A stretch of DNA of 64,000 bases from Niabella beijingensis (GCF_020034665.1 NZ_JAIQDI010000001.1:3534001-3598000); one strand, 5' to 3'. Numbered from the stretch's first letter, positions 26,381 through 35,534 are shown. The notes: a model not told the origin generated them from the sequence alone. Made by a program: numbers and translations.

Positions 26381-27154
26381 ATGGCGAAATTAATCCTTGT
26401 GGGAGCCGGACCCGGTGATCCGGAGCTGATCACCCTGAAAGCAATAAAAGCGCTGGAAAAAGCAGACGTAATATTATATGATGCCCTGGCAAATGAAACA
26501 TTACTGGATCATGCGCAACCGGCAGCTGTCCGGCGGTTTGTGGGCAAGCGTTTCGGCTGTCATGCCTTAAGCCAGCAGGCGATCAATGACCTGATAACGG
26601 AATATGGACAGCAATATGAGTATATCGTGCGGCTAAAGGGAGGTGATCCTTTTGTGTTCGGACGGGCACAGGAAGAGATCGACGCCGCCGTGGCCGCCGG
26701 AATGGAGGTAGCAGTAATTCCCGGAATTTCCAGTGCCTTTGCTGTTCCGGCATCGGAAATGCTGCCGCTGACATGCCGGGGGATCAACGAAAGTTTCTGG
26801 GTGATCACCGGTACCACACGATCTGGTGCGGTATCGGACGATATTGCACTGGCTGCGCGTTCAACGGCAACCGTGGTATTACTGATGGCGATGAGTAAGC
26901 TGGAAACGATCATGGATATCTTTATCGAGGCCGGAAAAGGAGAGACCGCTGCTGCCATTATTCAGAACGGTACACGGCCTGACGCCCGGATGGTGACGGG
27001 TAAAGTAAAAGACATTGCATTCCGTGCGCAACACCGCGGACTGGGCAACCCGGCGGTCATCATTATCGGCGACGTGGTGAACCTGAACCGTGCACTGGCA
27101 GATCCTGCGGTTACCGGTAGCGGGGCTGCGATGGCAATGAGGAACGCTGTATAA
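26381..27154 (+). CDS. cobA: Uroporphyrinogen-III C-methyltransferase
   Basis: This 257-residue SAM-dependent enzyme (SUMT) methylates uroporphyrinogen III at C2 and C7 to precorrin-2, the precursor of siroheme and cobalamin. Motifs include VGAGPGDPELIT at the N-terminus, VRLKGGDPFVFGRA (around 85), IPGISSAFAVPA (around 112) and LPLTCRG. It is a stand-alone methyltransferase, without the CysG dehydrogenase/chelatase domain, so siroheme completion needs genes outside this window. Divergent placement from nirB points to a role in supplying siroheme for nitrite reductase. Confidence 0.95.
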   Translation: MAKLILVGAGPGDPELITLKAIKALEKADVILYDALANETLLDHAQPAAVRRFVGKRFGCHALSQQAINDLITEYGQQYEYIVRLKGGDPFVFGRAQEEIDAAVAAGMEVAVIPGISSAFAVPASEMLPLTCRGINESFWVITGTTRSGAVSDDIALAARSTATVVLLMAMSKLETIMDIFIEAGKGETAAAIIQNGTRPDARMVTGKVKDIAFRAQHRGLGNPAVIIIGDVVNLNRALADPAVTGSGAAMAMRNAV

Positions 27155-27295
27155 AAACCACAGCACATTTATACTTATCGTTCTTTTGGAAGCACCTGCC
27201 CAACGGATCATATCCTGGCGTGCGCCGTTCCGCAATATCCCGGCTGGGCAATTGATGAGCCGGACAAGTCAGGGCTATTTTTCTAACTTTACAGT

Positions 27296-27592
27296 ATGAA
27301 ACCGGAAATAACAATAGAGTATTGCCCGAAATGTAAATGGCTGCTGCGTGCTGCCTATATCGCACAGGAGCTGCTGACCACCTTTGAGGAAGAACTGAAA
27401 GGCGTAAGCCTGCAGCCTGATACGGTCAGCGGCCGTTTTCAGATACTGCTGGATGGTGAGTGTATCTTCGACCGGAAACGCGATGGCGGCTTCCCGGAAA
27501 TAAAGGAACTGAAACAACGGGTACGCGACCGCGTCTGTCCGGACAAAAGCCTGGGACATAGCGATACTGAACATCGCCGGCACGAATCCTGA
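27296..27592 (+). CDS. Rdx family (SelW/SelT-like) thioredoxin-fold protein, Cys form
   Basis: This 98-residue protein begins with IEYCPKCKWLLRAAYIAQELL. The CxxC pair (Cys10, Cys13) replaces the CxxU of selenoproteins W, T and V. The rest follows the Rdx pattern: a helix, then GRFQILLDGECIFDRKRDGGFPEIKELKQRVRD. Such proteins are presumed small redox proteins; the substrate is unknown. It lies between cobA and the Crp/Fnr gene in the same direction. The last 15 residues (SLGHSDTEHRRHES) are probably unstructured. Confidence 0.85.
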   Translation: MKPEITIEYCPKCKWLLRAAYIAQELLTTFEEELKGVSLQPDTVSGRFQILLDGECIFDRKRDGGFPEIKELKQRVRDRVCPDKSLGHSDTEHRRHES

Positions 27593-27653
27593 TCGGGACG
27601 CTTCTGCCACCTGCCGCGTTCACCAGAAATCGCTGGCATTTTAATAACAAACA

Positions 27654-28340
27654 ATGAAGAAAGCAAAAGAAGGTACCGCTGTTACAGACAGCTTTTTGTA
27701 TCGCATGTGTATGCCGGAATGGTGGCCGGCGCTGGATGTCCATTGCCGGATATGGAAGTTTAAAAAAGGGGCGGTTCTTTTTAGTGCCGGTGAAGAAGTG
27801 AAGGGTATTTATTTTGTGATAGACGGGGTTGTTAAAGTGCACAAACGCTGGGAGCAGGAAAAAGACCTTATCATCCGCTTTGCCGGTCCCGATGATATCC
27901 TGGGGCACCGGGGCCTCTCCACGCATTCAGCCGTGTACCCGGTTGGGGCAACCGCCATTGCGTCCGGCACTTTATGTTTTTTGGAACTGGCTTTTTTTCA
28001 TAAGACCCTTGCGGTAAATCAACGGCTCCTGTATGCCTTCATGCTGTTTTTTGCAGATGAATTGCAGTTGTCCGAACAACGCATGCAGGAGCTGGCACAT
28101 GTGCCAGTTAAAAAAAGAGTGGCAAGAGCGATCCTGGAAATTCATAAGAAAATAGGCACTGTAACGGATGCCGGTCCGGCGATAAACATCAGCCGGCAGG
28201 ACCTGGCCGCTTATACCGGCGCTACCTACGAAACCGTGTACCGGTTCCTGCTGGAGTTTTCAGAACAGGGCTGGATTGCCGCAACCGGCAGACAGCTTCT
28301 GTTGTGCAATGTACCGGCCTTGCAGCAGCTGGCCACCTGA
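27654..28340 (+). CDS. Crp/Fnr family transcriptional regulator
   Basis: This 228-residue protein has an N-terminal cyclic-nucleotide-like beta-barrel (about 30-125: FKKGAVLFSAGEEVKGIYFVIDGVVKVHK), a dimerisation helix (about 125-150) and a C-terminal helix-turn-helix (about 175-205: ISRQDLAAYTGATYETVYRFLLEF). The few cysteines do not form the FNR-type N-terminal Fe-S set, so direct oxygen sensing is not indicated. Because it ends the run cobA-Rdx-regulator next to nirBD, it is the best local candidate for controlling nitrite assimilation. The effector and the site are unknown. A terminator hairpin follows. Confidence 0.88.
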   Translation: MKKAKEGTAVTDSFLYRMCMPEWWPALDVHCRIWKFKKGAVLFSAGEEVKGIYFVIDGVVKVHKRWEQEKDLIIRFAGPDDILGHRGLSTHSAVYPVGATAIASGTLCFLELAFFHKTLAVNQRLLYAFMLFFADELQLSEQRMQELAHVPVKKRVARAILEIHKKIGTVTDAGPAINISRQDLAAYTGATYETVYRFLLEFSEQGWIAATGRQLLLCNVPALQQLAT

Positions 28341-28365
28341 TAGGTCTTGGAGCTCCTGTATATGA

Positions 28366-28393
28366 CCTCCTGGCTTCAGGAGGGTTACTTTTT
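28366..28393 (+). terminator. Intrinsic terminator after the Crp/Fnr gene
   Basis: CCTCCTG and CAGGAGG form a perfect 7-bp stem with a 4-nt loop. The stem is followed by GTTACTTTTTT. It lies 25 nt past the regulator's stop codon. Confidence 0.65.
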
Positions 28394-28515
28394 TGTGTTT
28401 TTATTGGGCGTGTCCCCGGTATTCCGGATCTATATATCCGTGATCCGCTGCTGTACGGCTCCGGTAGCTGTTGTGCAGATGATCCCTGCCGGGGCCGGGC
28501 TACATCCGGGGTGCC

Positions 28516-28539
28516 GTACGCGCCGTACCGGGCGCGTAC
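28516..28539. repeat. GC-rich inverted repeat between convergent genes
   Basis: GTACGCGCC and GGCGCGTAC are perfect 9-bp complements separated by 6 nt, inside a GC-rich patch (about 28470-28570). No T run follows, so it is not a standard terminator. It lies in the gap between the Crp/Fnr gene and the convergent PH-domain gene. Confidence 0.4.
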
Positions 28540-28599
28540 CGTCCCGCCTCCGGCGGACCGCCCTTCGTATCCCTCACGCGGGTATCCAAAATGGCAGCA

Positions 28600-29106
28600 T
28601 CAGATAAACCCTCCTTTCAATTGCTGATAGGTTTTTATAAATCTTTCCGGATCATCCGGACTTAAAACCAGTTTCCGGTTTTTTACGGTGGTTACCAGAA
28701 CAAGGCGATCGCGCCGGGTAAGGTACCAGGTCATGGTGCCCAGCTGTTTATTACGGAAAGTGCCAAAATACCCAAACAGCCCTCCGCTTCCGAATACCCG
28801 CCACGACCAGCGCAGCTGTTCCGGACCGATAATGGTTGCAGCAGCAAGCGTTGCAAGCGGGAATTGTTTTTCGCCAAAGGGCCGGCAGATGATCAGGGCC
28901 TCGCCGTCGATCCGGTATTTTTTTACAGACAACCCATAGGGAAGAAACAGCGAGAAAACAACCGCAAGAACCATGAATAAAACGGGAAGCATGCTGCCGG
29001 CGGTTTTCAGGCCGGTCCATATGAATGCCATTATCGCCAGCATCAGCACCCCAATAAGTGCGGTGATAAGCTTTGTGGTTTTGTCGTATGATGCGCTGAA
29101 TTCCAT
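28600..29106 (-). CDS. PH-domain membrane protein (bPH-like)
   Basis: This 168-residue protein has two membrane spans near the N-terminus (about 13-32 and 38-56). A bacterial PH-like domain follows (about 60-160: YRIDGEALIICRPFGEKQFPL, GTMTWYLTRRDRLVLVTTVKNRKLVLSPDDPERF). The final motif LSPDDPERFI resembles the PF10882 type. The function of such proteins is unknown. The gene is the last of three minus-strand genes with a DUF2089 regulator-like protein and a five-span membrane protein. Confidence 0.8.
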   Translation of the reverse strand: MEFSASYDKTTKLITALIGVLMLAIMAFIWTGLKTAGSMLPVLFMVLAVVFSLFLPYGLSVKKYRIDGEALIICRPFGEKQFPLATLAAATIIGPEQLRWSWRVFGSGGLFGYFGTFRNKQLGTMTWYLTRRDRLVLVTTVKNRKLVLSPDDPERFIKTYQQLKGGFI

Positions 29107-29135
29107 AATAATGAATTTGAGATATACGATCCTGT

Positions 29136-29735
29136 TTACAACCTGGAAAGGACCGGGTAAATAAAGGACCGGTAAATAACTTCTGCAAGGATCAATGCGA
29201 AAGCAAAACCGATGTAATGAACGGCTTTTTTTGCATGCACTGCTGTGCGGAAACCATTTACCAGCAATACGATGGAATAAACCAGCAATCCCAGCATCAA
29301 AAGCCCTGTCAGGGAAGCGATGGACAGGTCCCTGCTGGTTATTTCCTGTATGGTATTGTTCCGCGTGGCATGAAGGATCCTCTCCGTAGTGGTCTTTACA
29401 ACAGGAAGCTGTATCATAAGAATGCCCAGGATCAACGGTATCCGGTGGATGAGGGTGGCATTTGCGAGATCAATGACTCTCGTTTTTATATTGATGAACT
29501 TTCCAAGGACCCATAACAGGGCGGTGAGCAGAACAGTGCAGCAAATCGCTTCTGTCAATGCCCCTGTAAGGGTAAGATCCGGCTTGGGTGCTATATGATA
29601 AACTCCGTCGTTGGTTTGCCGGCACCACCGGAATAAGATGGCTCCGGCCAGTAAGCACAGCGTTCCCGCTATTGCCAGTTTTTTTTCAGTGAACCGTTCA
29701 AAAGGATTTATAAAAGCATTCGGTCGTTTAGTCAT
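29136..29735 (-). CDS. Five-span membrane protein of unknown function
   Basis: This 199-residue protein has about five hydrophobic segments: near residues 20-38, 58-80, 92-112, 138-160 and 172-192. The middle is polar (TTTERILHATRNNTIQEITSRD). The layout is like that of YIP1-type proteins, but no clear signature is visible. Its start overlaps the end of the DUF2089 gene by 8 nt, and the PH-domain gene follows by 29 nt, so the three are surely co-transcribed. Confidence 0.7.
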   Translation of the reverse strand: MTKRPNAFINPFERFTEKKLAIAGTLCLLAGAILFRWCRQTNDGVYHIAPKPDLTLTGALTEAICCTVLLTALLWVLGKFINIKTRVIDLANATLIHRIPLILGILMIQLPVVKTTTERILHATRNNTIQEITSRDLSIASLTGLLMLGLLVYSIVLLVNGFRTAVHAKKAVHYIGFAFALILAEVIYRSFIYPVLSRL

Positions 29736-30000
29736 TGCCGGTCATTTTTTTGATTTTTGCGATCATATCATCCATCCTGTTCCGCATGGTGGGGTAGCTG
29801 GTATCCGCCTGCCGGGCCATTTCCTTGATGCTGCCGCTGGCCAGGAAAAAGTTCATGATAAAATCCTGTTCCTCGCGACTCAGTTTCAGGTAGAACGGCA
29901 GTTCATAATTACCGGTCACTTCCGTCAGACAGGTTTCACATTTTAGCTGGCTGACCTTTAATGGATTTTCGCAGCTTGGACAATTAACTGGAAGTTTCAT
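29728..30000 (-). CDS. DUF2089 family zinc-ribbon/HTH protein
   Basis: This 90-residue protein has an N-terminal zinc ribbon (CPSC near residue 7 and CETC near residue 21) and a helix-turn-helix-like C-terminal half (about 40-88: LSREEQDFIMNFFLASGSIKEMARQADTSYPTMRNRMDDMI). DUF2089 members look like small DNA-binding regulators. It is the first gene of the operon and overlaps the next by 8 nt. The AT-rich upstream stretch (30001-30060) should contain the promoter and may be its own target. Confidence 0.88.
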   Translation of the reverse strand: MKLPVNCPSCENPLKVSQLKCETCLTEVTGNYELPFYLKLSREEQDFIMNFFLASGSIKEMARQADTSYPTMRNRMDDMIAKIKKMTGND

Positions 30001-30191
30001 TAAATAAAAGTAATATTAATTTTAATAAAATTAAAATAATATTCAATAAAATTTAATTTACGGATTTGAAAATAAATTCTCGGGAACAGGCCGGGCATAC
30101 CCTGCAGGTGCTCCCGACCGACAGAAGAAAGCGCATGTCACACCATCAAACGGTGTTCGGGGCAATTAGCCGCCGGAACCGGATGATAGGA

Positions 30192-30980
30192 TCAGCTGTT
30201 CAATAAATCGATCTGTAAGCCGTCAAAGGCCAGATTCCTGCCCGCCGGCAATAGGGCGGTTACTTCCTCGTGGAAGCCCATCTGGTGGGAGATATGGGTA
30301 AAATAGGTCTGCGGGATCTCTAGTTCATCAGCCAGCGCGATGGCTTCTTTTAAGGTAAAATGAGAAACATGGGGCTCATGACGCAGCGCGTTCAGCACCA
30401 GCACTTTTGAGCCACGTATCTTTTCCCGGGAGGCTTCATCGATCCGGTTGGCATCGGTGATATAGGTGAAGGGGCCAAACCGGAAGCCCAATACCGGCAT
30501 CCGCATATGCCATACGGGAATGGGTTCGATCTGCAGATCGCCGGTTTCAAAAATCGTTTGCTCATCAATATAGTTCAGGTTGATGGAAGGTACTCCCGCG
30601 ATGCGGTGCTCACTGAAGGCATAATCAAATTCCATTTTTACCCGGTCGAGCGTGGCGCAGGTTGCAAAAAGCTCCATGGGCTTTTGCTGAAAATAGTTAA
30701 AGGCCCGCACTTCATCCAGTCCGGCAATATGATCCTTATGCGAATGGGTAAGAACAACAGCATCCAGTTTCTTCACTGACTGGCGCAACAGCTGGGTGCG
30801 GAAATCCGGACCGGTATCCACCACCAGCGTGGTTTCAGGAGACTGGATGAGGATGCTGGATCGCAGGCGGTTATCCTTCGGGTCTCCGGATTGACAAACC
30901 GGGCAGTCGCAGGCAACCATCGGCACACCGGAGCTGGTTCCGGTACCCAAAAAAGTAATATGAAGAGGTGGGTAAGACAT
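30192..30980 (-). CDS. MBL-fold metal-dependent hydrolase, PhnP-like
   Basis: This 262-residue metallo-beta-lactamase-fold protein has the core THSHKDH motif (HxHxDH) near residue 78 and later metal ligands in DAN and THISHQ. An N-terminal cysteine group (Cys24, Cys26, Cys29 in ACDCPVCQ) resembles the extra zinc site of PhnP-type cyclic phosphodiesterases. No other phosphonate genes are nearby, so the true substrate is unknown, probably a cyclic nucleotide or phosphodiester. It is cytoplasmic; no signal peptide is seen. Confidence 0.88.
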   Translation of the reverse strand: MSYPPLHITFLGTGTSSGVPMVACDCPVCQSGDPKDNRLRSSILIQSPETTLVVDTGPDFRTQLLRQSVKKLDAVVLTHSHKDHIAGLDEVRAFNYFQQKPMELFATCATLDRVKMEFDYAFSEHRIAGVPSINLNYIDEQTIFETGDLQIEPIPVWHMRMPVLGFRFGPFTYITDANRIDEASREKIRGSKVLVLNALRHEPHVSHFTLKEAIALADELEIPQTYFTHISHQMGFHEEVTALLPAGRNLAFDGLQIDLLNS

Positions 30981-31032
30981 GTTTGATGCAAAATAGGAAA
31001 AAGCTCATGGAGCAGAAGGATCTGTTCGTTTT

Positions 31033-31317
31033 CTAAGGCTCTGTGTCGTCTGCTGTTGCACTTTCTATTACTTCCGCATATAGTTTCTTAGAGCTTTCAT
31101 CTAGCAGTGCCGGATCAATATCCAGCTGCGGGATGATCTCCAGGAGTGCGTTGATCCGTCCTTCCGTTTGCAAAAATTTATTGAGCACCACCACTTTCTT
31201 GTTGTCCAGGATGCAGTACCCGCTTTGAAAGGTACCCCGCTCATAGCGCAGCACATAGCCGCACTGCTCCGGGATGGTCTCCAGTTTATTCAGGGAATTT
31301 TGTGTATACTTGATCAT
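31033..31317 (-). CDS. Small conserved protein of unknown function
   Basis: This 94-residue soluble protein starts MIKYTQNSLNKLETIPEQCGYVLRYERG. It is rich in short strands at first (GYVLRYERGTFQSGYCILDNKKVVVLNKFL) and helical afterwards (GRINALLEIIPQLDIDPALLDESSKKLYAEVI). It resembles an unnamed family common in Bacteroidota, which I recall only as hypothetical. The PhnP-like gene follows by 52 nt in the same direction, so the two may form an operon. It diverges from the HD-domain gene. Confidence 0.7.
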   Translation of the reverse strand: MIKYTQNSLNKLETIPEQCGYVLRYERGTFQSGYCILDNKKVVVLNKFLQTEGRINALLEIIPQLDIDPALLDESSKKLYAEVIESATADDTEP

Positions 31318-31378
31318 AGCTGCTTATCAATAAGGACAAAGATAACCTTTCTGAAATCTCAATTCCCAATTCTGAAAC

Positions 31379-31442
31379 CTCAAATCTCAATACCCACCCG
31401 GAACGTTAAACCTGAAACTTGGAACCCGAAACCTGAAACCTT
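31379..31442. repeat. Simple intergenic repeats before the HD-domain gene
   Basis: This stretch has CTCAAATCTCA (31379-31389), one of five identical copies in the window. It is followed by tandem-like words of the form CCTGAAACY and CCCGAAACC (about 31410-31440). It is non-coding and lies just upstream of the -7 element of the HD gene. Confidence 0.5.
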
Positions 31443-31446
31443 TTCC

Positions 31447-31454
31447 TAACTTTG
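31447..31454 (+). promoter_or_regulatory. -7 promoter element for the HD-lpxD-lpxC operon
   Basis: TAACTTTG is a full match to TAnnTTTG, 15 nt before the ATG at 31470. The nearest TTG upstream is 25 nt away, so a -33 box is not convincing. Confidence 0.5.
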
Positions 31455-31469
31455 AGCGCAACTTAAAAA

Positions 31470-32693
31470 ATGGCAAACGTTCGCAAAATCATCAACGATC
31501 CGGTTTACGGGTTTATAACCATTGATCACCCGCTGTTACTGGCCATCATTTCTCATCCTTTTTATCAGCGTTTACGTAGCATTCATCAGATGGCATTTGC
31601 CCACCTGGTGTACCCGGGCGCGGTTCATACCCGGTTGCTACACTCTCTAGGCGCCTACCACCTGATGTGTACCGCGCTTCAGGAACTAAAAGGAAAAGGG
31701 GTTGTCATTACCCCGGAGGAAGAGCTGGGCGCAAAGATCGCGATACTGCTGCACGATATCGGCCACGGGCCTTTTTCCCATGCGCTGGAGCATGAGCTGA
31801 TCCCGGGCGTCCATCACGAAAAGCTATCTCTTGCCATTATGCAGGAGCTCAATCAGCAGTTTAACAATCAATTAGAAACTGCTTTGGCTATTTTTACAGA
31901 CACGCACCCCAAGCGGTTCCTGCACCAGCTGGTTTCGGGGCAGCTGGATGTGGACCGGATGGATTACCTGAACCGGGATAGCTTTTTTACGGGTGTGGCG
32001 GAAGGTGTCATCGGCTACGACCGCATTCTGAAGATGCTGGCCGTGCACGAAGGAAACCTGGTGGTAGAGGAAAAAGCGATCTATTCCATCGAAAAGTTCT
32101 TGTTGAGCAGAAGGCTGATGTACTGGCAGGTGTACCTGCATAAAACGGTAGTGGCTGCAGAAAAAATGCTGGTAATGATCATCCGAAGGGCAAAGGAGCT
32201 GATCGCCCGTGGGGTACCGATAACGGCGGCCACAGAGTCGCTGGAGCATTTTTTACATCATGGTGCCGCCAATGCGGAGGACCGGGACCGTCTCCTGCTT
32301 GATTTTTGCAGTATGGACGATCATGATATGGCCGCCACTATCAAGAACTGGAGCCGGCATCCGGATAAAGTGCTGTCCTACCTGTGCCAGGCCCTGGTGG
32401 AACGCAGGATCATGCAGATCCGCCTGCAGGCGCAGCCCTTTGATGAAGCGTTCCTGCTGCAGACCCGGAGGGAGATGGCTGCTAAAATGGAGGTAAGCGA
32501 AGAAGAAGCCGCCTATTTCGTTTTTTGGGGAGAAGCCAGCAACAGTTTGTACAATCCTAAGAACGAAGCCATTACGATCCTTTATAAAGAGGGAAGTTTA
32601 AAGGATATTTCAGAGGTGGACAATGCGCTGATCAACGTAAAAACAACGATGCCTGTTAAAAAATATTACATTTGTTCCTTTAGGATTCATTAA
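31470..32693 (+). CDS. HD-domain phosphohydrolase (dGTPase/SAMHD1-like)
   Basis: This 407-residue cytoplasmic protein has the metal-binding HD pattern: [12 protein letters not shown] (around residue 52), [16 protein letters not shown] (around 92) and [16 protein letters not shown] (around 155). It belongs to the COG1078 type, related to dNTP triphosphohydrolases; the exact substrate is not known. It precedes lpxD by 20 nt. The order HD protein, lpxD, lpxC-fabZ is a familiar Bacteroidota arrangement. Confidence 0.9.
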   Translation: MANVRKIINDPVYGFITIDHPLLLAIISHPFYQRLRSIHQMAFAHLVYPGAVHTRLLHSLGAYHLMCTALQELKGKGVVITPEEELGAKIAILLHDIGHGPFSHALEHELIPGVHHEKLSLAIMQELNQQFNNQLETALAIFTDTHPKRFLHQLVSGQLDVDRMDYLNRDSFFTGVAEGVIGYDRILKMLAVHEGNLVVEEKAIYSIEKFLLSRRLMYWQVYLHKTVVAAEKMLVMIIRRAKELIARGVPITAATESLEHFLHHGAANAEDRDRLLLDFCSMDDHDMAATIKNWSRHPDKVLSYLCQALVERRIMQIRLQAQPFDEAFLLQTRREMAAKMEVSEEEAAYFVFWGEASNSLYNPKNEAITILYKEGSLKDISEVDNALINVKTTMPVKKYYICSFRIH

Positions 32694-32713
32694 AAAATCA
32701 TTCGTTTAGAAAT

Positions 32714-33754
32714 ATGACATTTACTGCTGCGCAGATTGCTGCATTGATCAATGGCCGTGTGGAAGGAGACCCGGAAGTGGCCGTTGGCAACTTTGGAAAA
32801 ATAGAAGAAGCCCGGGAGGGCCAGCTGAGTTTTCTGGCAAACCCCAAATATGAAGAATACTTGTACGAAACCAAGGCCTCCATCATTATCGTTAATGAGA
32901 CGCTGGAGCTGAAAAAACAGGTGGCTGCCACCCTGATCCGTGTAGCGGATGCCTATTCAGCCTTTGCGGCATTGCTTGGGAAATACCAAGAAATTGTACA
33001 GCAGCAATTAAAAGGTATACAGGAACCCGCCTATATTTCAAAGACCGCCCGCTATGGTGCTGATGTTTTTATAGGGGCTTTTGCCTACCTGGGCGAAAAT
33101 GTGACCATTGGTGACCGTACAAAGATCCATCCCAATTCCTATATCGGGGATAATGTTACTATCGGGAATGATTCCATTATCCATGCAGGGGTTAAGGTGC
33201 TGCACAATTGTGTTATCGGCAACCAGGTTACGGTACATGCCGGAACAGTTATCGGCAGCGACGGCTTCGGGTTTGCGCCGCAGGCGGATGGTACTTTTGC
33301 AAAAGTGCCGCAGATCGGCAATGTAGTGATCGAAGACCAGGTAGAGATCGGGGCAAATGCCACGATCGACCGGGCTACCATCGGCTCCACCATCATCCGG
33401 TCCGGTGCCAAACTGGACAACCTGATCCAGATCGCCCACAATGTAGAGATCGGGAACAGCACGGTGGTGGCGGCACAGGCGGGGATCAGCGGCAGCACCA
33501 AGGTGGGCAAAGGGGTAATGATCGGCGGTCAGGTGGGCATCGTAGGCCACCTGCACATTGGCGACGGAGCCAAGATCAACGCGCAAAGCGGTGTAAGTAA
33601 AAATATCGAACCCGGTAAAGCGGTGACCGGCTCACCGGCCTATGACTATACATCTGCGCTGAGGAGCCAGGCACTGAACCGCAGGCTTCCGGACCTTGAA
33701 AAACGGATGAAAGAGCTGGAGGAAGCGCTTGCCCGTCTGAAAAATGAAAGCTGA
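32714..33754 (+). CDS. lpxD: UDP-3-O-acylglucosamine N-acyltransferase
   Basis: LpxD (346 residues) adds the second hydroxyacyl chain to UDP-3-O-acylglucosamine in lipid A synthesis. It has the N-terminal uridine-binding domain (about 1-100) and then a left-handed beta-helix of hexapeptide repeats (about 108-290: [39 protein letters not shown]). The catalytic His lies in [13 protein letters not shown]-terminal helix follows ([18 protein letters not shown]). It is between the HD gene and lpxC-fabZ. Confidence 0.96.
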   Translation: MTFTAAQIAALINGRVEGDPEVAVGNFGKIEEAREGQLSFLANPKYEEYLYETKASIIIVNETLELKKQVAATLIRVADAYSAFAALLGKYQEIVQQQLKGIQEPAYISKTARYGADVFIGAFAYLGENVTIGDRTKIHPNSYIGDNVTIGNDSIIHAGVKVLHNCVIGNQVTVHAGTVIGSDGFGFAPQADGTFAKVPQIGNVVIEDQVEIGANATIDRATIGSTIIRSGAKLDNLIQIAHNVEIGNSTVVAAQAGISGSTKVGKGVMIGGQVGIVGHLHIGDGAKINAQSGVSKNIEPGKAVTGSPAYDYTSALRSQALNRRLPDLEKRMKELEEALARLKNES

Positions 33755-33793
33755 TCCGCTTCCGGACCTTTCCGGGATTACTAGCGTTCATTA

Positions 33794-33824
33794 TTGCAGC
33801 CCATTGATTTTATAGATATATTTG
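33794..33824 (+). promoter_or_regulatory. Promoter before lpxC-fabZ
   Basis: TTG at 33794-33796 is followed after 20 nt by TATATTTG (33817-33824), the expected -33 and -7 elements of a Bacteroidota primary promoter. The ATG at 33844 lies 19 nt downstream. lpxC-fabZ can therefore be transcribed apart from lpxD. Confidence 0.6.
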
Positions 33825-33843
33825 CGCCCACAAAATCAGATAC

Positions 33844-35247
33844 ATGGATAATCAGTTCAACCCCGACAAACAACATACGCTGAAACAATCTGTTAGCATC
33901 AGCGGAACCGGCTTGCATACCGGTGTGCTGGCAGATCTTACACTGAAGCCGGCAAATGCGGGCTTTGGCATTCAGTTTCAACGGGTTGATCTGCCGAATA
34001 AACCCATTATTAAGGCGGATTGCGACCTGGTGACCGATACCAGCCGGGGTACGACCCTGGAGGCAAACGGTGCAAAAGTGAGCACTGTAGAACACCTGTT
34101 AGCCGCACTGGTAGGGATGGGGGTGGATAATGTGCTGCTCGAGATCAACGGGCCGGAGATCCCGATCAAGGACGGCAGCGCCATGGCATTTATCGATATT
34201 ATTGAGGAAGCAGGGGTGGAAGAGCAGGACGCAGCCAAATTGTGGTATTCTATTGATGAAAACCTATACCTCACCGATGAGGAAAAACGTGTGGAAATGG
34301 TGATCATGCCAGCACGGGAATACCAGATCACCACACTGATCGATTTTAATTCACCGGTACTGGGCACCCAGCATGCGGAGTTAAAGACCATGCGGAATTT
34401 TAAAGAGAAGATCTCCAGTTCCCGTACTTTCTGCTTTTTGCATGAGCTGGAGATGCTGCTGCAGCACAACCTGATCAAAGGGGGGGATGTGAACAACGCG
34501 ATCGTGGTGGTAGATAAACCGATAGGGGATGAAGAACTGAGCCGCCTGAAAAAAATATTCAACAAAGACGATATCGAAGTTAAAAGCGAAGGCTATTTAA
34601 ATAACCTGGAACTGCGTTTTCCCAATGAGCCGGCCCGGCATAAGCTCCTGGACATCGTGGGTGACCTGGCGCTGATCGGGTACCCGGTAAAGGGAAGAGT
34701 GATCGCCAACCGCCCGGGACACAGTTCCAATGTGCAATTTGCCCGCCTGATCAAAAAACACATCAAGGCCAACAAACACCTGAAGGGAGTACCCCATTAC
34801 GATCCCGCTGTACCTCCGGTGTACGATCTTCAGTATATCGAAAAAACATTACCCCATCGGTTTCCTTTTTTGCTGGTGGATAAGATCATTGAGCTGACCG
34901 ACGAGCGCATTGTAGGGGTAAAGAATGTTACTTTCAATGAGTGGTTCTTCCAGGGACATTTTCCCCAGAACCCCGTAATGCCTGGTGTATTGCAGATAGA
35001 AGCCCTGGCACAGTGCGGCGGGATACTTGCGATCAACCTGGCTGGCGAGGGACAATACGATACCTATTTTCTGAAGATCGATAATTGTAAGTTTAAACAA
35101 ATGGTACGGCCGGGCGATACCATGATCCTGAAAATGGAACTCACCGCTCCCATCCGCCGCGGTATCTGCGAAATGCGGGGTACCGTATACGTAGGCGGCA
35201 AAGTAGCTACTGAAGCAGACCTGGTGGCACAGATCGTAAAGCGTTAA
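33844..35247 (+). CDS. lpxC-fabZ: Bifunctional LpxC deacetylase / FabZ dehydratase
   Basis: This 467-residue fusion is characteristic of Bacteroidota. The N-terminal LpxC part (about 1-305) removes the acetyl group from UDP-3-O-acyl-GlcNAc, the committed step of lipid A synthesis. Its zinc ligands are His84 (STVEHLLAAL), His266 and Asp270 (RHKLLDIVGDL). The C-terminal FabZ part (about 325-467) dehydrates 3-hydroxyacyl-ACP; its catalytic His338 is in LPHRFPFLLVD and Glu386 in PGVLQIEALAQ. The fusion links lipid A and fatty acid flux in one polypeptide. The lpxA gene often found next is absent here. Confidence 0.97.
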   Translation: MDNQFNPDKQHTLKQSVSISGTGLHTGVLADLTLKPANAGFGIQFQRVDLPNKPIIKADCDLVTDTSRGTTLEANGAKVSTVEHLLAALVGMGVDNVLLEINGPEIPIKDGSAMAFIDIIEEAGVEEQDAAKLWYSIDENLYLTDEEKRVEMVIMPAREYQITTLIDFNSPVLGTQHAELKTMRNFKEKISSSRTFCFLHELEMLLQHNLIKGGDVNNAIVVVDKPIGDEELSRLKKIFNKDDIEVKSEGYLNNLELRFPNEPARHKLLDIVGDLALIGYPVKGRVIANRPGHSSNVQFARLIKKHIKANKHLKGVPHYDPAVPPVYDLQYIEKTLPHRFPFLLVDKIIELTDERIVGVKNVTFNEWFFQGHFPQNPVMPGVLQIEALAQCGGILAINLAGEGQYDTYFLKIDNCKFKQMVRPGDTMILKMELTAPIRRGICEMRGTVYVGGKVATEADLVAQIVKR

Positions 35248-35534
35248 TTGCTTTCGGCGTTCCCGATTTAATGTTCCTTCGTTGTACTTGTTATGTCCCG
35301 GGGATCCGTACGCTGAGCACTGGATCTTGGTATTTGGCTTTTGATATTTGGATCTTGACGTTTAGTAGTTGGATACCGGATGCTCCCCTGAAGTTTCGGA
35401 ACTGATCGCTAAAGGCTGATAGCTGAAAACTGATCCGGCAACCCGATGCTCAATGCTCCAATCCCGGCACTTCCTGCCGCAAATTGCCTTTTTAAATGTC
35501 GTTTTTATACAGCGGATTCATTCCGGTGTGATGG
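35248..35534. repeat. Intergenic region with simple repeats
   Basis: No gene was seen in the 341-bp gap after lpxC-fabZ. It has repeated TTGGATCTTG and ATTTGG words (about 35320-35380), then GCTGATAGCTGA (35415-35426) and ACTGATC words, the same style of degenerate repeats as in the gap before glyS. There is no clear terminator for lpxC-fabZ. Confidence 0.45.

Noticed and set aside
28304..28627. Plus-strand open frame of about 107 codons after the Crp/Fnr gene
   Set aside because: It overlaps the regulator's end in another frame, runs through a terminator, and has an arginine/proline-rich product typical of GC-rich non-coding DNA.
31340..31445. CRISPR-like short repeats
   Set aside because: The repeats are short, irregular and have no spacers of even length; no cas genes are present.
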